Source: Oleidesulfovibrio sp047973035
GTDB lineage: Bacteria; Desulfobacterota; Desulfovibrionia; Desulfovibrionales; Desulfovibrionaceae
NCBI RefSeq assembly: GCF_047973035.1
Contig: NZ_JBKEBF010000041.1
Span: 1 to 64,000 of the forward strand
Direction: 5' to 3'
Length of the DNA stretch: 64,000 nucleotides
The notes under the pieces are model-generated. The model saw only the letters and a program-made list of their open reading frames with translations. It had not been told where the DNA came from and made no database searches. Every line of letters starts with the position of its first letter. Position 1 is the first letter of the stretch. The translations under genes were made by a program, and so were the position numbers. Of this stretch, positions 52,057 through 61,091 are shown piece by piece.

Positions 52057-52698
52057 ATGAGCGTAAAAAGCGAACACATACCCCGTGCGACTATCCAGCG
52101 TCTGGCTGTATACGTACAGGTGCTGGAAAGCCTGCAGCGGGAAGGAACCGAGGTCATCTCGTCTGAACCTTTGGCAAAGGCATGTAATGTCAATGCATCT
52201 CAAATCCGGAAAGATCTAGCGTATTTCGGTGAATTTGGGGTTCGCGGTGTCGGGTACTACGTCAAAAGCCTCATCGCTTCCATTACAAGCGCCCTTGGCG
52301 TGGACAGAGAATGGAAAACAGTGTTGATCGGCGTTGGCAACCTTGGCCGTGCGCTTCTGAACCACAAGGAATTCAAGCTTCGTGGCTTTCACATTGTAGG
52401 AGCCTTCGACTGCGATCCATTTAAAATCGGTGAAGAAATATCCGGACTTGAAGTGGTCTGCACCAAGCGCCTGAAAGAAAGAGTCGGTGATCTTGGCGTA
52501 GAAATCGGCATTATCACAACTCCGCCTGAACGTGCTCAACGTGCTGCAAATCACTTGATCGAAGCTGGTATCAAAGGCATTTTAAACTATGCTCCGGCCA
52601 GAATTACCGTGCCGGACGATGTTTCAGTAGAGTATGTGGATTTCTTCCACCATCTCTACGCTTTGTCGTTCAATATCACCTTCAATAAAAACAAGTAG
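52057..52698 (+). CDS. rex: Redox-sensing transcriptional repressor Rex
   Basis: A 213-residue repressor that reads the NADH/NAD+ ratio. The N-terminal winged helix (IPRATIQRLAVYVQVLESL, VNASQIRKDLAYFGEFGVRG) is followed by a Rossmann domain with GVGNLG (92-97). The C-terminal VEYVDFFHHLYALSFNI helix is the swapped dimer element. It releases DNA when NADH is high. It lies right behind the atp F0 operon, which has a Rex-like site ahead of it. No clear ribosome binding site precedes the ATG. Confidence 0.96.
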   Translation: MSVKSEHIPRATIQRLAVYVQVLESLQREGTEVISSEPLAKACNVNASQIRKDLAYFGEFGVRGVGYYVKSLIASITSALGVDREWKTVLIGVGNLGRALLNHKEFKLRGFHIVGAFDCDPFKIGEEISGLEVVCTKRLKERVGDLGVEIGIITTPPERAQRAANHLIEAGIKGILNYAPARITVPDDVSVEYVDFFHHLYALSFNITFNKNK

Positions 52699-52917
52699 CA
52701 CCAATACTGGCAGACAAGTCATAACACAGCCATTACACATGGCGGGTAGCGCCGGTACAAAGCTTTTGTTTTGTGCCAAGAACCGGCGGCTCTGGACAGT
52801 GTATCAGGCGGGCGACTTTGCTGGCAGTAAACGGCTCAATCAGGTCGGTGTGTCTTTGTGCTGAAAACAGCACCAGATACGGGCGGCCTTTTTGTATTTT
52901 TCTACAGGTACAATCTG

Positions 52918-54138
52918 ATGCCCGCATCTTCACCCATAACGTTGCTCACTGACTTTGGCACTCAGGATGCATATGTAGCGCAGATGAAGGCTGTTATCGC
53001 TACATTGGCACCACAAGCCAAAGCCATGGACATAACGCACGAAATTACACCGCAAAACATCCGGCAGGCGGGCTTTTTTCTTGCCTCCAGTGCCGGCTAC
53101 TTTCCTGCGGGTACCATCTTTGTTGCAGTTGTCGACCCCGGCGTCGGGACTGAGCGGAATATCCTTTATGCTGAGCTGAACGGATACCGGTTTCTGGCCC
53201 CTGACAACGGCCTTCTGGGAGCTCTTCCCCTTGATAAGGCCAGCATCAGACGCATCAGTCCCGCTGCAACTCAGACAGCCTTTGCTTGTGTTCGCGCAAA
53301 AAATCTCTGTCCGGCAGCAAAATTCTTTACGTCAACCGCTACTGTTCCGAATCCTGAGTGCGGGGATGAAATCCCTCTAACCCTATCGCACCGACCTTCT
53401 GGCACGTCATCATCCCGGAATTCCATCGATTCCGCAGGTCCCGCTTATCCAACAGATCACAGAAAACCTGATCAAGCTGTCGATGCACCTTGCCTACAGC
53501 ACAGGCTGCCCTTTGCCTGCCCGTCTGACGGGTTGAGCACCGCAGGGTTAACCAGCCAAAATCAGCAGGCTCTAACAACTAGCGCCACATTTCATGGCAG
53601 AGATATTTTTGCCCCTCTTGCGGCAATGATATGGGCCGGAGCTTCTCCTGATCTTTTGGGAGCGCCAGCGACTGCCGCGTCCATTTGTCAATCAGACTGG
53701 AGCTACGCCACCGGCGACAACAGCAAGATTTGCGCGCAGGTGCTCCATATAGACCGCTTCGGCAACATTATCCTCAATGCCCCGACAGCCGAATGGCAGG
53801 CCACTCTATCATTATGTGACGGCGCGAGCCTTCAATGTGCAAGCTCAACCTGCTCTGTAGCACTGGTAAGCACCTATGAGCAAATTCCTGCTATCCCAGC
53901 TTCTTGCGCGGCAAGAGATATTACCTGCAACGGAGCTGCCGTAGCGTCAGATGCTTCAACATCTCAAAACCAGAAAAAGCAATCTCCTGCTTCCGCTACG
54001 CAAGCAAGTAGCAGCCACTTCGGACTACTCGCTTCTAGTCAGGGCTACCTTGAAATCGCCTGCAACTGTTCTTCCGCTGCGGCAGCATTATCGCTCAGCA
54101 TTGGTGATACCATCACCATCACCTTTCATCACAACTGA
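52918..54138 (+). CDS. SAM hydroxide adenosyltransferase (DUF62) with two polar insertions
   Basis: A member of the SAM hydroxide adenosyltransferase/fluorinase-like family, which splits SAM into adenosine and methionine. Family motifs are ITLLTDFGTQDAYVAQMKAV, DITHEITPQNIRQAGF, FVAVVDPGVGTERN, APDNGLLG, FHGRDIFAPLAA and HIDRFGNIILN. The protein has 406 residues against about 250-280 usually. The excess is two Ser/Thr/Gln/Cys-rich segments, about residues 120-222 and 329-368. All conserved motifs flank them in frame. The start at 52918 (MPASSPITLL) has only a weak AGG upstream. Confidence 0.85.
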   Translation: MPASSPITLLTDFGTQDAYVAQMKAVIATLAPQAKAMDITHEITPQNIRQAGFFLASSAGYFPAGTIFVAVVDPGVGTERNILYAELNGYRFLAPDNGLLGALPLDKASIRRISPAATQTAFACVRAKNLCPAAKFFTSTATVPNPECGDEIPLTLSHRPSGTSSSRNSIDSAGPAYPTDHRKPDQAVDAPCLQHRLPFACPSDGLSTAGLTSQNQQALTTSATFHGRDIFAPLAAMIWAGASPDLLGAPATAASICQSDWSYATGDNSKICAQVLHIDRFGNIILNAPTAEWQATLSLCDGASLQCASSTCSVALVSTYEQIPAIPASCAARDITCNGAAVASDASTSQNQKKQSPASATQASSSHFGLLASSQGYLEIACNCSSAAAALSLSIGDTITITFHHN

Positions 54139-54140
54139 TC

Positions 54141-54920
54141 ATGAGCAAACTTTTTCGCATAACAGGTTTATTAAAAACTGAAGCCAGCGTCTTTCTTGAC
54201 GGTATGGCTTTTATGACCCGCCTATGCCCTGCCCGCATGATTGCGGCGGGAGCACTTGCTGCAACCATGCGCCAGATGCCCCTATACGGCTTTGTCATAG
54301 GGCTGCTGGCAACCCTTCCTCTTGTTGCGGGCCTTACAGAGGGGCATCCCTTTGTTCAAAGCTGGATTTATGTTGGCCTTTGCGTTTGGCTGACTCGGGC
54401 TCTGCACTGGGACGGCTGGGCGGACCTATGGGATGCATGGGGCAGTTGTGCACAAGGTGAACGCTTCTGGCAGATCATGAAGGACAGCCACATCGGGGCC
54501 TTTGGTGTGATAGGTCTTGTGATGGGAATGGGCGGCCAAATTGTATGTGCTGCTGCCGTCCTCTCCAGCATGCCCGTACATCAGGCCGTTGCTGTGCTCG
54601 TCTGGGCTCCGGCACTTGGCAGAACAGCCTGCGTGCTTCTTTCATTTTTCGGCACCAAGGCATCCTGTTCGTCACTTGGCAAACAATTTCTGGAAGGCGC
54701 CACCCCTGCCGCTCTTGCTGTCAGCATGACTATCTGCATCGGCACGGGGATATGGCTTGCAGGTGTCAGAATTCTGATACTTTCGTTTGTGGTACTTATC
54801 CCCGCCATCATAGCTCTTGTACGCCTTGCGCGTAGGCAAAACGGCCTTAATGGCGACTTTATGGGGGCAATTATCATCTGGGGCGAAATTGCCGCACTCC
54901 TTGGAGCAATACTGGCCTGA
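54141..54920 (+). CDS. cobS: Adenosylcobinamide-GDP ribazoletransferase (cobalamin synthase)
   Basis: An inner-membrane enzyme that joins alpha-ribazole to adenosylcobinamide-GDP, the last joining step of cobalamin synthesis. It has 259 residues with six to seven membrane helices. The acidic signature reads RALHWDGWADLWDAWGS, with MKDSHIGAFGVIGLVMGM after it. It starts two bases after the preceding stop. No other cob genes are nearby. Confidence 0.93.
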   Translation: MSKLFRITGLLKTEASVFLDGMAFMTRLCPARMIAAGALAATMRQMPLYGFVIGLLATLPLVAGLTEGHPFVQSWIYVGLCVWLTRALHWDGWADLWDAWGSCAQGERFWQIMKDSHIGAFGVIGLVMGMGGQIVCAAAVLSSMPVHQAVAVLVWAPALGRTACVLLSFFGTKASCSSLGKQFLEGATPAALAVSMTICIGTGIWLAGVRILILSFVVLIPAIIALVRLARRQNGLNGDFMGAIIIWGEIAALLGAILA

Positions 54921-55017
54921 TCTTTGCTTTACTCGTTACAGCGCACGGTCCGGCACTTTGCCGACACATGCGCGCAAAGGCAGGCTAAAAAATCATCATT
55001 GCCGTCAGGAGAAATAC

Positions 55018-55461
55018 ATGGCAGGGCCGTTTAAATTCAAATTGCAGCAGGTTCTGGACTACAGAGCGCAGCTGGAAGAACAAACCAAAATGGTCTTTGC
55101 CAAAGCGCAACAGCAGTACAAACAACAGGTGCAACTGGTTGAGGCGTTGCGGCGCAGACTTGAGATGCAACTGCAGCAGCTGTATGCTACTCCGACAATG
55201 ACACAGGCAGACCGCTGGCTGGCACATAATTATATCCAGGCGCTCAAGCAAGATATACAAAATGCCGAACAGCGACTGCTCACCTACGCGCAGGAACTGA
55301 CCCGCGCAAGGCAACAACTCATCCAACGGGCTCAGGACAGAAAACTGCTGGATAAGTTGAAAGAAAAACAGGCACAGCGGTACGACCACGAAGAAAAGCT
55401 CAAGGAACAGCATATCAATGACGAAACAGCCACACTTCGCTACCAGCCTCCGTCTTTCTAA
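55018..55461 (+). CDS. fliJ: Flagellar export chaperone FliJ
   Basis: A 147-residue, almost wholly coiled-coil protein (FKFKLQQVLDYRAQLEEQTK, then Gln/Arg/Leu heptads), the FliJ pattern. FliJ is the stalk of the flagellar export ATPase FliI, like F1 gamma. AGGAG precedes the ATG at 55018. It overlaps the motE-like gene by 44 bases. Confidence 0.85.
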   Translation: MAGPFKFKLQQVLDYRAQLEEQTKMVFAKAQQQYKQQVQLVEALRRRLEMQLQQLYATPTMTQADRWLAHNYIQALKQDIQNAEQRLLTYAQELTRARQQLIQRAQDRKLLDKLKEKQAQRYDHEEKLKEQHINDETATLRYQPPSF

Positions 55462-56155
55462 GCTTTGCAAATGGCTTTTTCTTGTCCTTTGCATGAAGCT
55501 GACCGTTCTGGGAACGCTGATGTGGGACGGAACGCTGACCGGATTCACGTTGTCGCAGCCCGTTGCGGTTTCGACTCCCGCAACTTTGCCTGCCGCATCC
55601 AAAAGTGAAGCGCTTTCTACCGGCGGTGGAGCAGCCGGATTTGTAGCTTCCGGCGAAGGTATTTCACAGGGCAGATCAATTGCTGCACCAGTAGCTGCTT
55701 CGTTGCCACTGCTTTCAACCTCTCAGGCCGTTGCGGCTGAAGACCCTGCAGCATCGGATACGGCAGCAGAAAGCGCCGGTACCGACATGCAGCGGGAAGC
55801 GCTGCTGCGCAAAGAAGAAGAACTAAACCGCCGCGAGACAGACCTGCGCAAGCTGGAGCGAGAGCTGGATACAAAAATCCAGAATCTGCAAGCACTGGAA
55901 GACCGCCTTGCAAAAATGCTGGAAGAAGCAGGCGAAGTGAAAGACAAAAAGCTGCGGCACCTTGTGGATGTATATTCAAACATGAAAGCGAAACAGGCCG
56001 CTGCCGTGCTTGAAACACTGGACGAAAAAATTGCTGTCAGGATTCTGGCAGGCATGCGAGGCAGACAGGCAGGCGAAATACTGTCCTTTGTTAATGCACA
56101 AAAGGCAGCCCGCCTTTCTGAAGCTCTTACCAAAATGCAATTGCCTTTCGAATAG
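55418..56155 (+). CDS. MotE-like flagellar protein (MgtE_N domain)
   Basis: A 245-residue protein anchored by one N-terminal membrane helix (LCKWLFLVLCMKLTVLGTLM). An Ala/Ser-rich linker, a coiled coil (ALLRKEEELNRRETDLRKLE onward) and a C-terminal MgtE-N-like domain (YSNMKAKQAAAVLETLDEKI, ILAGMRGRQAGEILSFVNAQ) follow. This layout matches MotE/FliG-related proteins that act at the stator. Its 44-base overlap with fliJ shows a flagellar unit. The linker is longer than usual. Confidence 0.82.
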   Translation: MTKQPHFATSLRLSKLCKWLFLVLCMKLTVLGTLMWDGTLTGFTLSQPVAVSTPATLPAASKSEALSTGGGAAGFVASGEGISQGRSIAAPVAASLPLLSTSQAVAAEDPAASDTAAESAGTDMQREALLRKEEELNRRETDLRKLERELDTKIQNLQALEDRLAKMLEEAGEVKDKKLRHLVDVYSNMKAKQAAAVLETLDEKIAVRILAGMRGRQAGEILSFVNAQKAARLSEALTKMQLPFE

Positions 56156-56156
56156 T

Positions 56157-56984
56157 ATGGCGCGTCTGAAACTGCTTATCGCGTACGTAGGAACCCGCTT
56201 TGCGGGCTGGCAGATTCAATGTCTGCCCAGCGGCAGCACAGCCCGCAGCCCGCAGCCGACTGTTCAGCTTGCGGTAGAAGAAGCCGCAGCAGCCATACTG
56301 GGCCACCATGTGCGTGTTCACGGTGCGGGGCGCACTGACTCAGGCGTTCACGCCGAAGGTCAGGTAGCTCATCTGGATATTCCGGACGATAAAGCTGGGA
56401 TAGACTGGCGGCGTGCGTTGAATGCCAAGCTGCCGGAAGATGTGGCAGTACTGGATGCACGCATAGTTGCAGACGATTTCCACTCCCGTTTTGATGCCAC
56501 CAACAAGCGCTACACTTATCGCCTGTGGCTTTCACGGGCTTTCGTCATGCCCCAGCGCCGTCCTTTTGTGCACGTTACAGGTCCTCTGGACATCGCCGCT
56601 ATGGATGCGGCTGCTAAGCTGATGACCGGCACACACGATTTTGCCTCGTTCCAGAATACCGGCACCGAGCTTGCCACCACCGTGCGCACAGTTCACAGCA
56701 TAACCCGCACTCCTGCACTACCTCCGCACGTGTTTCCTGCCGATCATAATGCCCGACCGGATGCCCCGCTTGAACTGGCATGGCATTTTGAAGCTGACGG
56801 ATTTTTAAAGCAGATGGTGCGCAACATGATGGGGCTGCTCCTTTGGGTCGGTTCCGGCAAGTGCACACCGAAACAGGTTCCCGCAATCATCGCAGCATGT
56901 GACCGCAATCTGTCCGCGCCAACAGCCCCCGCGTGCGGCCTGACCATGGAACGCGTATTCTATGATGACAAGGTAGCCAACTAG
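56157..56984 (+). CDS. truA: tRNA pseudouridine(38-40) synthase TruA
   Basis: Makes pseudouridine at positions 38-40 of tRNA anticodon arms. It has 275 residues. It reads LKLLIAYVGTRFAGWQIQ, the catalytic Asp lies in HGAGRTDSGVHAEGQVAHLD, and FLKQMVRNMMGLLLWVG is the C-terminal family motif. The ATG at 56157 begins two bases after the motE-like stop; longer frames run into that gene. Confidence 0.95.
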   Translation: MARLKLLIAYVGTRFAGWQIQCLPSGSTARSPQPTVQLAVEEAAAAILGHHVRVHGAGRTDSGVHAEGQVAHLDIPDDKAGIDWRRALNAKLPEDVAVLDARIVADDFHSRFDATNKRYTYRLWLSRAFVMPQRRPFVHVTGPLDIAAMDAAAKLMTGTHDFASFQNTGTELATTVRTVHSITRTPALPPHVFPADHNARPDAPLELAWHFEADGFLKQMVRNMMGLLLWVGSGKCTPKQVPAIIAACDRNLSAPTAPACGLTMERVFYDDKVAN

Positions 56985-57380
56985 CTCCGGCGCCCTGCAA
57001 ACGCCAGTCCTCGCCTTTGTTTCTCTGCAAGTCATCGAATCCTGATGTCCGTTTGGTATGTATCCTTGGTGCCCTGCAAGTAGTCCATACAGTTTGCACT
57101 TCTCAGGGATTCCCCCTTATAGCCCCCAACCGGATCATAGCAAATTTACCCGAACCACTCAGGCTGGTGCTGTAAAAGTTGTTATAATGCACCAGCTACC
57201 AAGGCTCGTCTTCCACATGGCCATAAAGCACGGCTAACACAATCTCAACGGCAAAGGCACCTTAAAGTGCCTCTCTTCAGAGGCAGACATAAGACCAGCG
57301 GTTCAAAGCACTTTCCGGCAATACCATAAAAAAAGAGCGACTCGCGCCGCTCTTTCGTTACTATCTGTCGTATTAACATC
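56985..57380. other. Intergenic region between convergent truA and fliM
   Basis: No gene, tRNA or repeat is seen. The fliM terminator lies at 57327-57356. Confidence 0.4.
57327..57356 (-). terminator. Terminator of fliM
   Basis: An AAAGAGCG/CGCTCTTT stem is followed by a run of seven T on the minus strand, 25 bases past the fliM stop. Confidence 0.85.
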
Positions 57381-58361
57381 TTACGTGTACTTAGGTTCTT
57401 CTTCACGAATAACCTGAAACGCCTTGTTTGCTTTCACAATACCGCTGATACCCCAGAATTTACGAACACCTTCCACTGTTCCTTCCAGAAGATCGTCAGT
57501 GTCGGTATCCAGCAAGAGCACATCACCGACTTTAAGGCGAAGCAACTGGTTACCGGTAATTTTTGTCTCACCGAAGCGTATTTTCATTTCAACAGGCGTT
57601 TCGAGCAAACGTTCTTTCAAACGGGCAACCCATGCATGGTCAACTTCCAGTCGTTCTGTCTGAAAGCTGGCATGCAGCTTTGAACGGATAGGTTCAATAG
57701 TCGCATACGGCAGGCACATGGTCAGAGAGCCGATAGCAGACTCCAGTTCAACCTCAAATGTGATCACCACAACAACATCGCTGGGGGGAACAATGGCTGC
57801 AAACTGCGGGTTGATTTCAGAGCGTACCAGTTCAAGATTCACCTCATGCACCGGACGCCACGATTCTTCCATGTTGTCCAATGCAATCTTGATGACTCTG
57901 TCTACAATAGCCTGCTCAATCCGCGTAAACTCACGGCCCTCGATTTTCGGCTGACTTCCGGCGCCGCCAAAGAAATTTTCGACCAAAGCAAAGACCAGAC
58001 GCGAATCTACAACCACAATTGCATTACCGCGCAGGGGTTCCATCTTGAAAATATTGATACTGGTGGGAACCGGTAACGAACGCATAAAATCGCCGAACTT
58101 GGTCATATCAATTGATATGGGGTTCAGTTCCACACGTTTACGTACGGCGTTGCTAAGCGCATTGGTACACAGACGGGCAAAGCGGTCGTTGACGATTTCC
58201 AGAACAGGCATACGACCACGGATGATTCTGTCCTGATTGGCAAGGTCAAAGGACACTATGCCGGAATCATCTTCAGGAATCTCTGATTCGGTCTCTATTT
58301 CACCGCCGGAAAGCCCTCGTAACAGGGCATCCACTTCATCCTGTGCCAGTATTTTGTTCAT
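57381..58361 (-). CDS. fliM: Flagellar motor switch protein FliM
   Basis: A C-ring protein of 326 residues that binds CheY-P and sets the direction of flagellar rotation. The N-terminal CheY-binding peptide reads KILAQDEVDALLRGLSGG. The middle CheC-like domain (RMPVLEIVNDRFARL, PVPTSINIFKMEPLRGNAIV, FFGGAG) is followed by a C-terminal FliN-like domain (LLETPVEMKIRFGETKITGN, LKVGDVLLLD). It is transcribed alone, about 140 bases after the coiled-coil membrane protein gene. Confidence 0.96.
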   Translation of the reverse strand: MNKILAQDEVDALLRGLSGGEIETESEIPEDDSGIVSFDLANQDRIIRGRMPVLEIVNDRFARLCTNALSNAVRKRVELNPISIDMTKFGDFMRSLPVPTSINIFKMEPLRGNAIVVVDSRLVFALVENFFGGAGSQPKIEGREFTRIEQAIVDRVIKIALDNMEESWRPVHEVNLELVRSEINPQFAAIVPPSDVVVVITFEVELESAIGSLTMCLPYATIEPIRSKLHASFQTERLEVDHAWVARLKERLLETPVEMKIRFGETKITGNQLLRLKVGDVLLLDTDTDDLLEGTVEGVRKFWGISGIVKANKAFQVIREEEPKYT

Positions 58362-58503
58362 ACTGTATCTACGGCTCCGCTCAGTATTCAGGCATTTGGC
58401 CCGTCACAAGTCAAGATATACGGCAGGTTGCCAAAAAAACGGCAAAACACGCCGTCACGGTGTAGAAATGCATAATCAATGCCATGCCACCGCACACATT
58501 AGA

Positions 58504-59016
58504 TTATGCACCAAAGCGTCGCTTGGCAACCTCCACGTCTTCCTGCCGCAGATAACCCAACATGACAAGAATATCTTCAAGGGAGTATTCAGATCCGGTC
58601 TGCGTTTTGTAGTCTCTGGCCTTTTGCAACTGAGCGGGAGTAATACGCTTTTCGCGTACAAAGCTTTCTAGAACGGCATTTTCACCGCGGGCAACTTTTT
58701 TGGGCTTTGCAAGCATCCCGGAATAGTCAGCAGGTTGTTCACCATTCTGACCTTCTGCGGGCGCTGCGTCTGTAAAACTCAGGTCAATGGGCGGCAACCC
58801 CCTTTCAATATCATCAAGCTGTACACGCAGCATCTTTTCGTGCTGCCGCAGACCTGTTACCCGTTCCATAGCTTCTTCTTTGCGGATGCCAAGCTGCTGT
58901 ATCTCACCACGCAACCTTCTGATGGAATCAAGATTTTTAGTCGTGATGGAATAGTTCACAACAAGTCCAACAAGAGTCAGCGCAAAAATAATCAGAACGG
59001 TAATAAACAAGGTCAT
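58504..59016 (-). CDS. Membrane coiled-coil protein with GspE/MshEN-like C-terminal domain
   Basis: A 170-residue protein with one N-terminal membrane helix (MTLFITVLIIFALTLVGLVV), a coiled coil (RRLRGEIQQLGIRKEEAMER onward), a flexible linker, and a C-terminal helical domain (FVREKRITPAQLQKARDYKT, EDILVMLGYLRQEDVEVAKR). The last resembles the N-terminal domain of type II secretion ATPases and MshEN modules, which often bind cyclic di-GMP or partners. The ATG at 59016 has only a weak ribosome binding site. It lies upstream of fliM on the same strand, so a flagellar or type IV pilus link is possible. Confidence 0.7.
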   Translation of the reverse strand: MTLFITVLIIFALTLVGLVVNYSITTKNLDSIRRLRGEIQQLGIRKEEAMERVTGLRQHEKMLRVQLDDIERGLPPIDLSFTDAAPAEGQNGEQPADYSGMLAKPKKVARGENAVLESFVREKRITPAQLQKARDYKTQTGSEYSLEDILVMLGYLRQEDVEVAKRRFGA

Positions 59017-59404
59017 TGTTCTATCCCGAAGCCTACATCCAGAAAGTGCCTTACCAAAACACCAGAGCAACACCTGCAATTTCTGTTTTATTAACCCATT
59101 ACACATATTCAGGCAATCTGTGTTACATAGTGTAGTCGCACAGCATGAAACAACACTCAAAATGCAGCTGAAACTTCATGCCTCATAACGTCTGCCCTTA
59201 TTACTCATATTGCTTACGGGAAGAAATTTTGTCAGTTATTTCCATCAGGTTTTATTTCATACAAAAAAATGAATACAAGCCGCTGTACGGGCACCTGCAC
59301 AGTGAGTATGTTGTCCAGACGCAGAAACACAATGTAACAGTACACAGAAACAGTACGCAGCCTGTAAACAAAACATACAGCCACTGCAGCCTGACCTTTT
59401 TCAG
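59017..59404. other. Divergent intergenic region
   Basis: Noncoding DNA between the coiled-coil protein gene and the ASKHA ferredoxin gene. I see no clear operator or terminator. Confidence 0.35.
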
Positions 59405-61087
59405 ATGATTACATTCACTTTTTTTACACAAGGTAAAAGCACAGCCGCTACAGCTCCCGCCGGTTCTTCACTGGCGCAAGCTGTGTATACAAGCGGTCAG
59501 GCAGACGCCCCCGCACTCTGCTCCGGCATAGGACGCTGCGGGCAATGCCGTATGCGGCTGGACCATGCCCCGTCGCCATCCGGCGATGATCTTGCTTATT
59601 TTTCAGATACGGAAATAGCAGAAGGCTGGCGGCTGGGCTGTCGCCACGTCGTGCAGGAAGGCATGCAAGTGCACCTGCCGGATATCACGCCTGTCCGCAG
59701 GCGGTCGCCCGCAGGCAAAGCTGACGGCCAGATGATGCTTGCCGTCGATCTGGGAACAACAAGTCTGCACTGGGCCGCAGTGGGGCAGGAGCAAGACAGT
59801 GTCCGCATTGTTACCGAAGGCAGCGAAACCAACCCGCAGATGGGGGCAGGCAGTGAGGTAATGTCTCGTCTGGCATCAGCCCGCGAGCCAGCCATGAGGG
59901 CCCGTCTGGCAATGCTGGTAAAAAAGCGTATTGCAAGCATTATCGAAGAATTAGAGGTAGAAACAGGCCAGCAAATTGCCTCCTGTGCCATTGCCGGTAA
60001 CGCGGCAATGACCAACATCCTGCTGGACCTGCCCGTGGAAGGTCTCTCCCGTGCGCCATACAGCCTGAATTACCATGGTGACGACGTTGTCGAGCTGGAT
60101 ATTGCATCGGCCGGAACCAGCAGGGCGACAGGCAGCCCAAAGCACAACACGCTTCCTCCGGCTTATATCCCGCCGCAACCTGCGCCTTTTGTAGGTGGCG
60201 ACATCAGCGCGGGAATGGCCCATTTATGCTGCACTGAAACAGCCCCCGAGTTCCCGTTCATACTGGCGGACCTTGGCACCAACGGAGAATTTGTACTGGC
60301 TCTGTCGCCACAAAAATCACTGATTACCAGCGTTGCCATGGGACCTGCGCTGGAAGGCATAGGCCTGACACATGGCAGCATGGCTCAGGAAGGTGCGGCA
60401 ACGGCCTTTGCCGTGACACCAATTGGCCTTACTCCCGCAGTTCTCAACGCAGAAGGTAATGCGGTAGCCGCAGCACCGGCATCCATGCGCCCTGCCGACG
60501 TAAAAGCTGGCAGCTTGCAAAACGCCGGAGCCATGCGAAGCATCAGCGGAACCGGATATTTATCACTCATTCATGCTTTGCTGCGTACAGGAGTATTGAC
60601 CAGAGAAGGACAGTTCAACTTAACCTCCACATCTCCCATCGGCCAGCGCCTTGCCCGCAACATTATACAGCCGGAAAACAGTGCAGATCGTGACGGGCCA
60701 AAACTTGTATTGGCGCAAGGTGTTACGCTTTCTGCCCATGACGTGGAAGAGATTCTAAAGGTAAAAGCCGCTTTCTCGCTTGCCTTTGAGCGCTTGCTGT
60801 GCGAAGCCTCGCTCTCACCTTCGGACGTAAGCCATATTTTTCTGGCCGGAACGCTGGGGCAGCACGTTGCTGTAGCAGACCTCGAAGCGCTGGGTTTTAT
60901 ACCGGCAGAGCTGGGCCCGCGTACGAAGGCAGTAGGCAATTCATCACTGCAGGGTGCCATCCGTTTGTTGACCCGTCCGGAATGCCGCCAGTGGGCGGCT
61001 GACTGGAGCGCTTCCACCACTTCTGTAGACCTTACAGCTGCACCCGATTTCACCATCAACTACATGCGCCATATGCGCTTTTCATAA
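59405..61087 (+). CDS. 2Fe-2S ferredoxin/ASKHA ATPase (corrinoid-activation, RACo/DUF4445 type)
   Basis: A 560-residue protein of the RACo-like family that reductively re-activates corrinoid proteins using ATP. The N-terminal 2Fe-2S ferredoxin has Cys39, Cys45, Cys48 and Cys79 (CSGIGRCGQC, then WRLGCRHV). A linker is followed by the ASKHA domain with the phosphate loop AVDLGTTSLHWA and ADLGTNGEFVLAL, then the SISGTGYL and IFLAGTLGQHV motifs. The corrinoid partner is not in the window. It runs with the Rsm22-like gene (4-base gap). Confidence 0.88.
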   Translation: MITFTFFTQGKSTAATAPAGSSLAQAVYTSGQADAPALCSGIGRCGQCRMRLDHAPSPSGDDLAYFSDTEIAEGWRLGCRHVVQEGMQVHLPDITPVRRRSPAGKADGQMMLAVDLGTTSLHWAAVGQEQDSVRIVTEGSETNPQMGAGSEVMSRLASAREPAMRARLAMLVKKRIASIIEELEVETGQQIASCAIAGNAAMTNILLDLPVEGLSRAPYSLNYHGDDVVELDIASAGTSRATGSPKHNTLPPAYIPPQPAPFVGGDISAGMAHLCCTETAPEFPFILADLGTNGEFVLALSPQKSLITSVAMGPALEGIGLTHGSMAQEGAATAFAVTPIGLTPAVLNAEGNAVAAAPASMRPADVKAGSLQNAGAMRSISGTGYLSLIHALLRTGVLTREGQFNLTSTSPIGQRLARNIIQPENSADRDGPKLVLAQGVTLSAHDVEEILKVKAAFSLAFERLLCEASLSPSDVSHIFLAGTLGQHVAVADLEALGFIPAELGPRTKAVGNSSLQGAIRLLTRPECRQWAADWSASTTSVDLTAAPDFTINYMRHMRFS

Positions 61088-61091
61088 TTAT

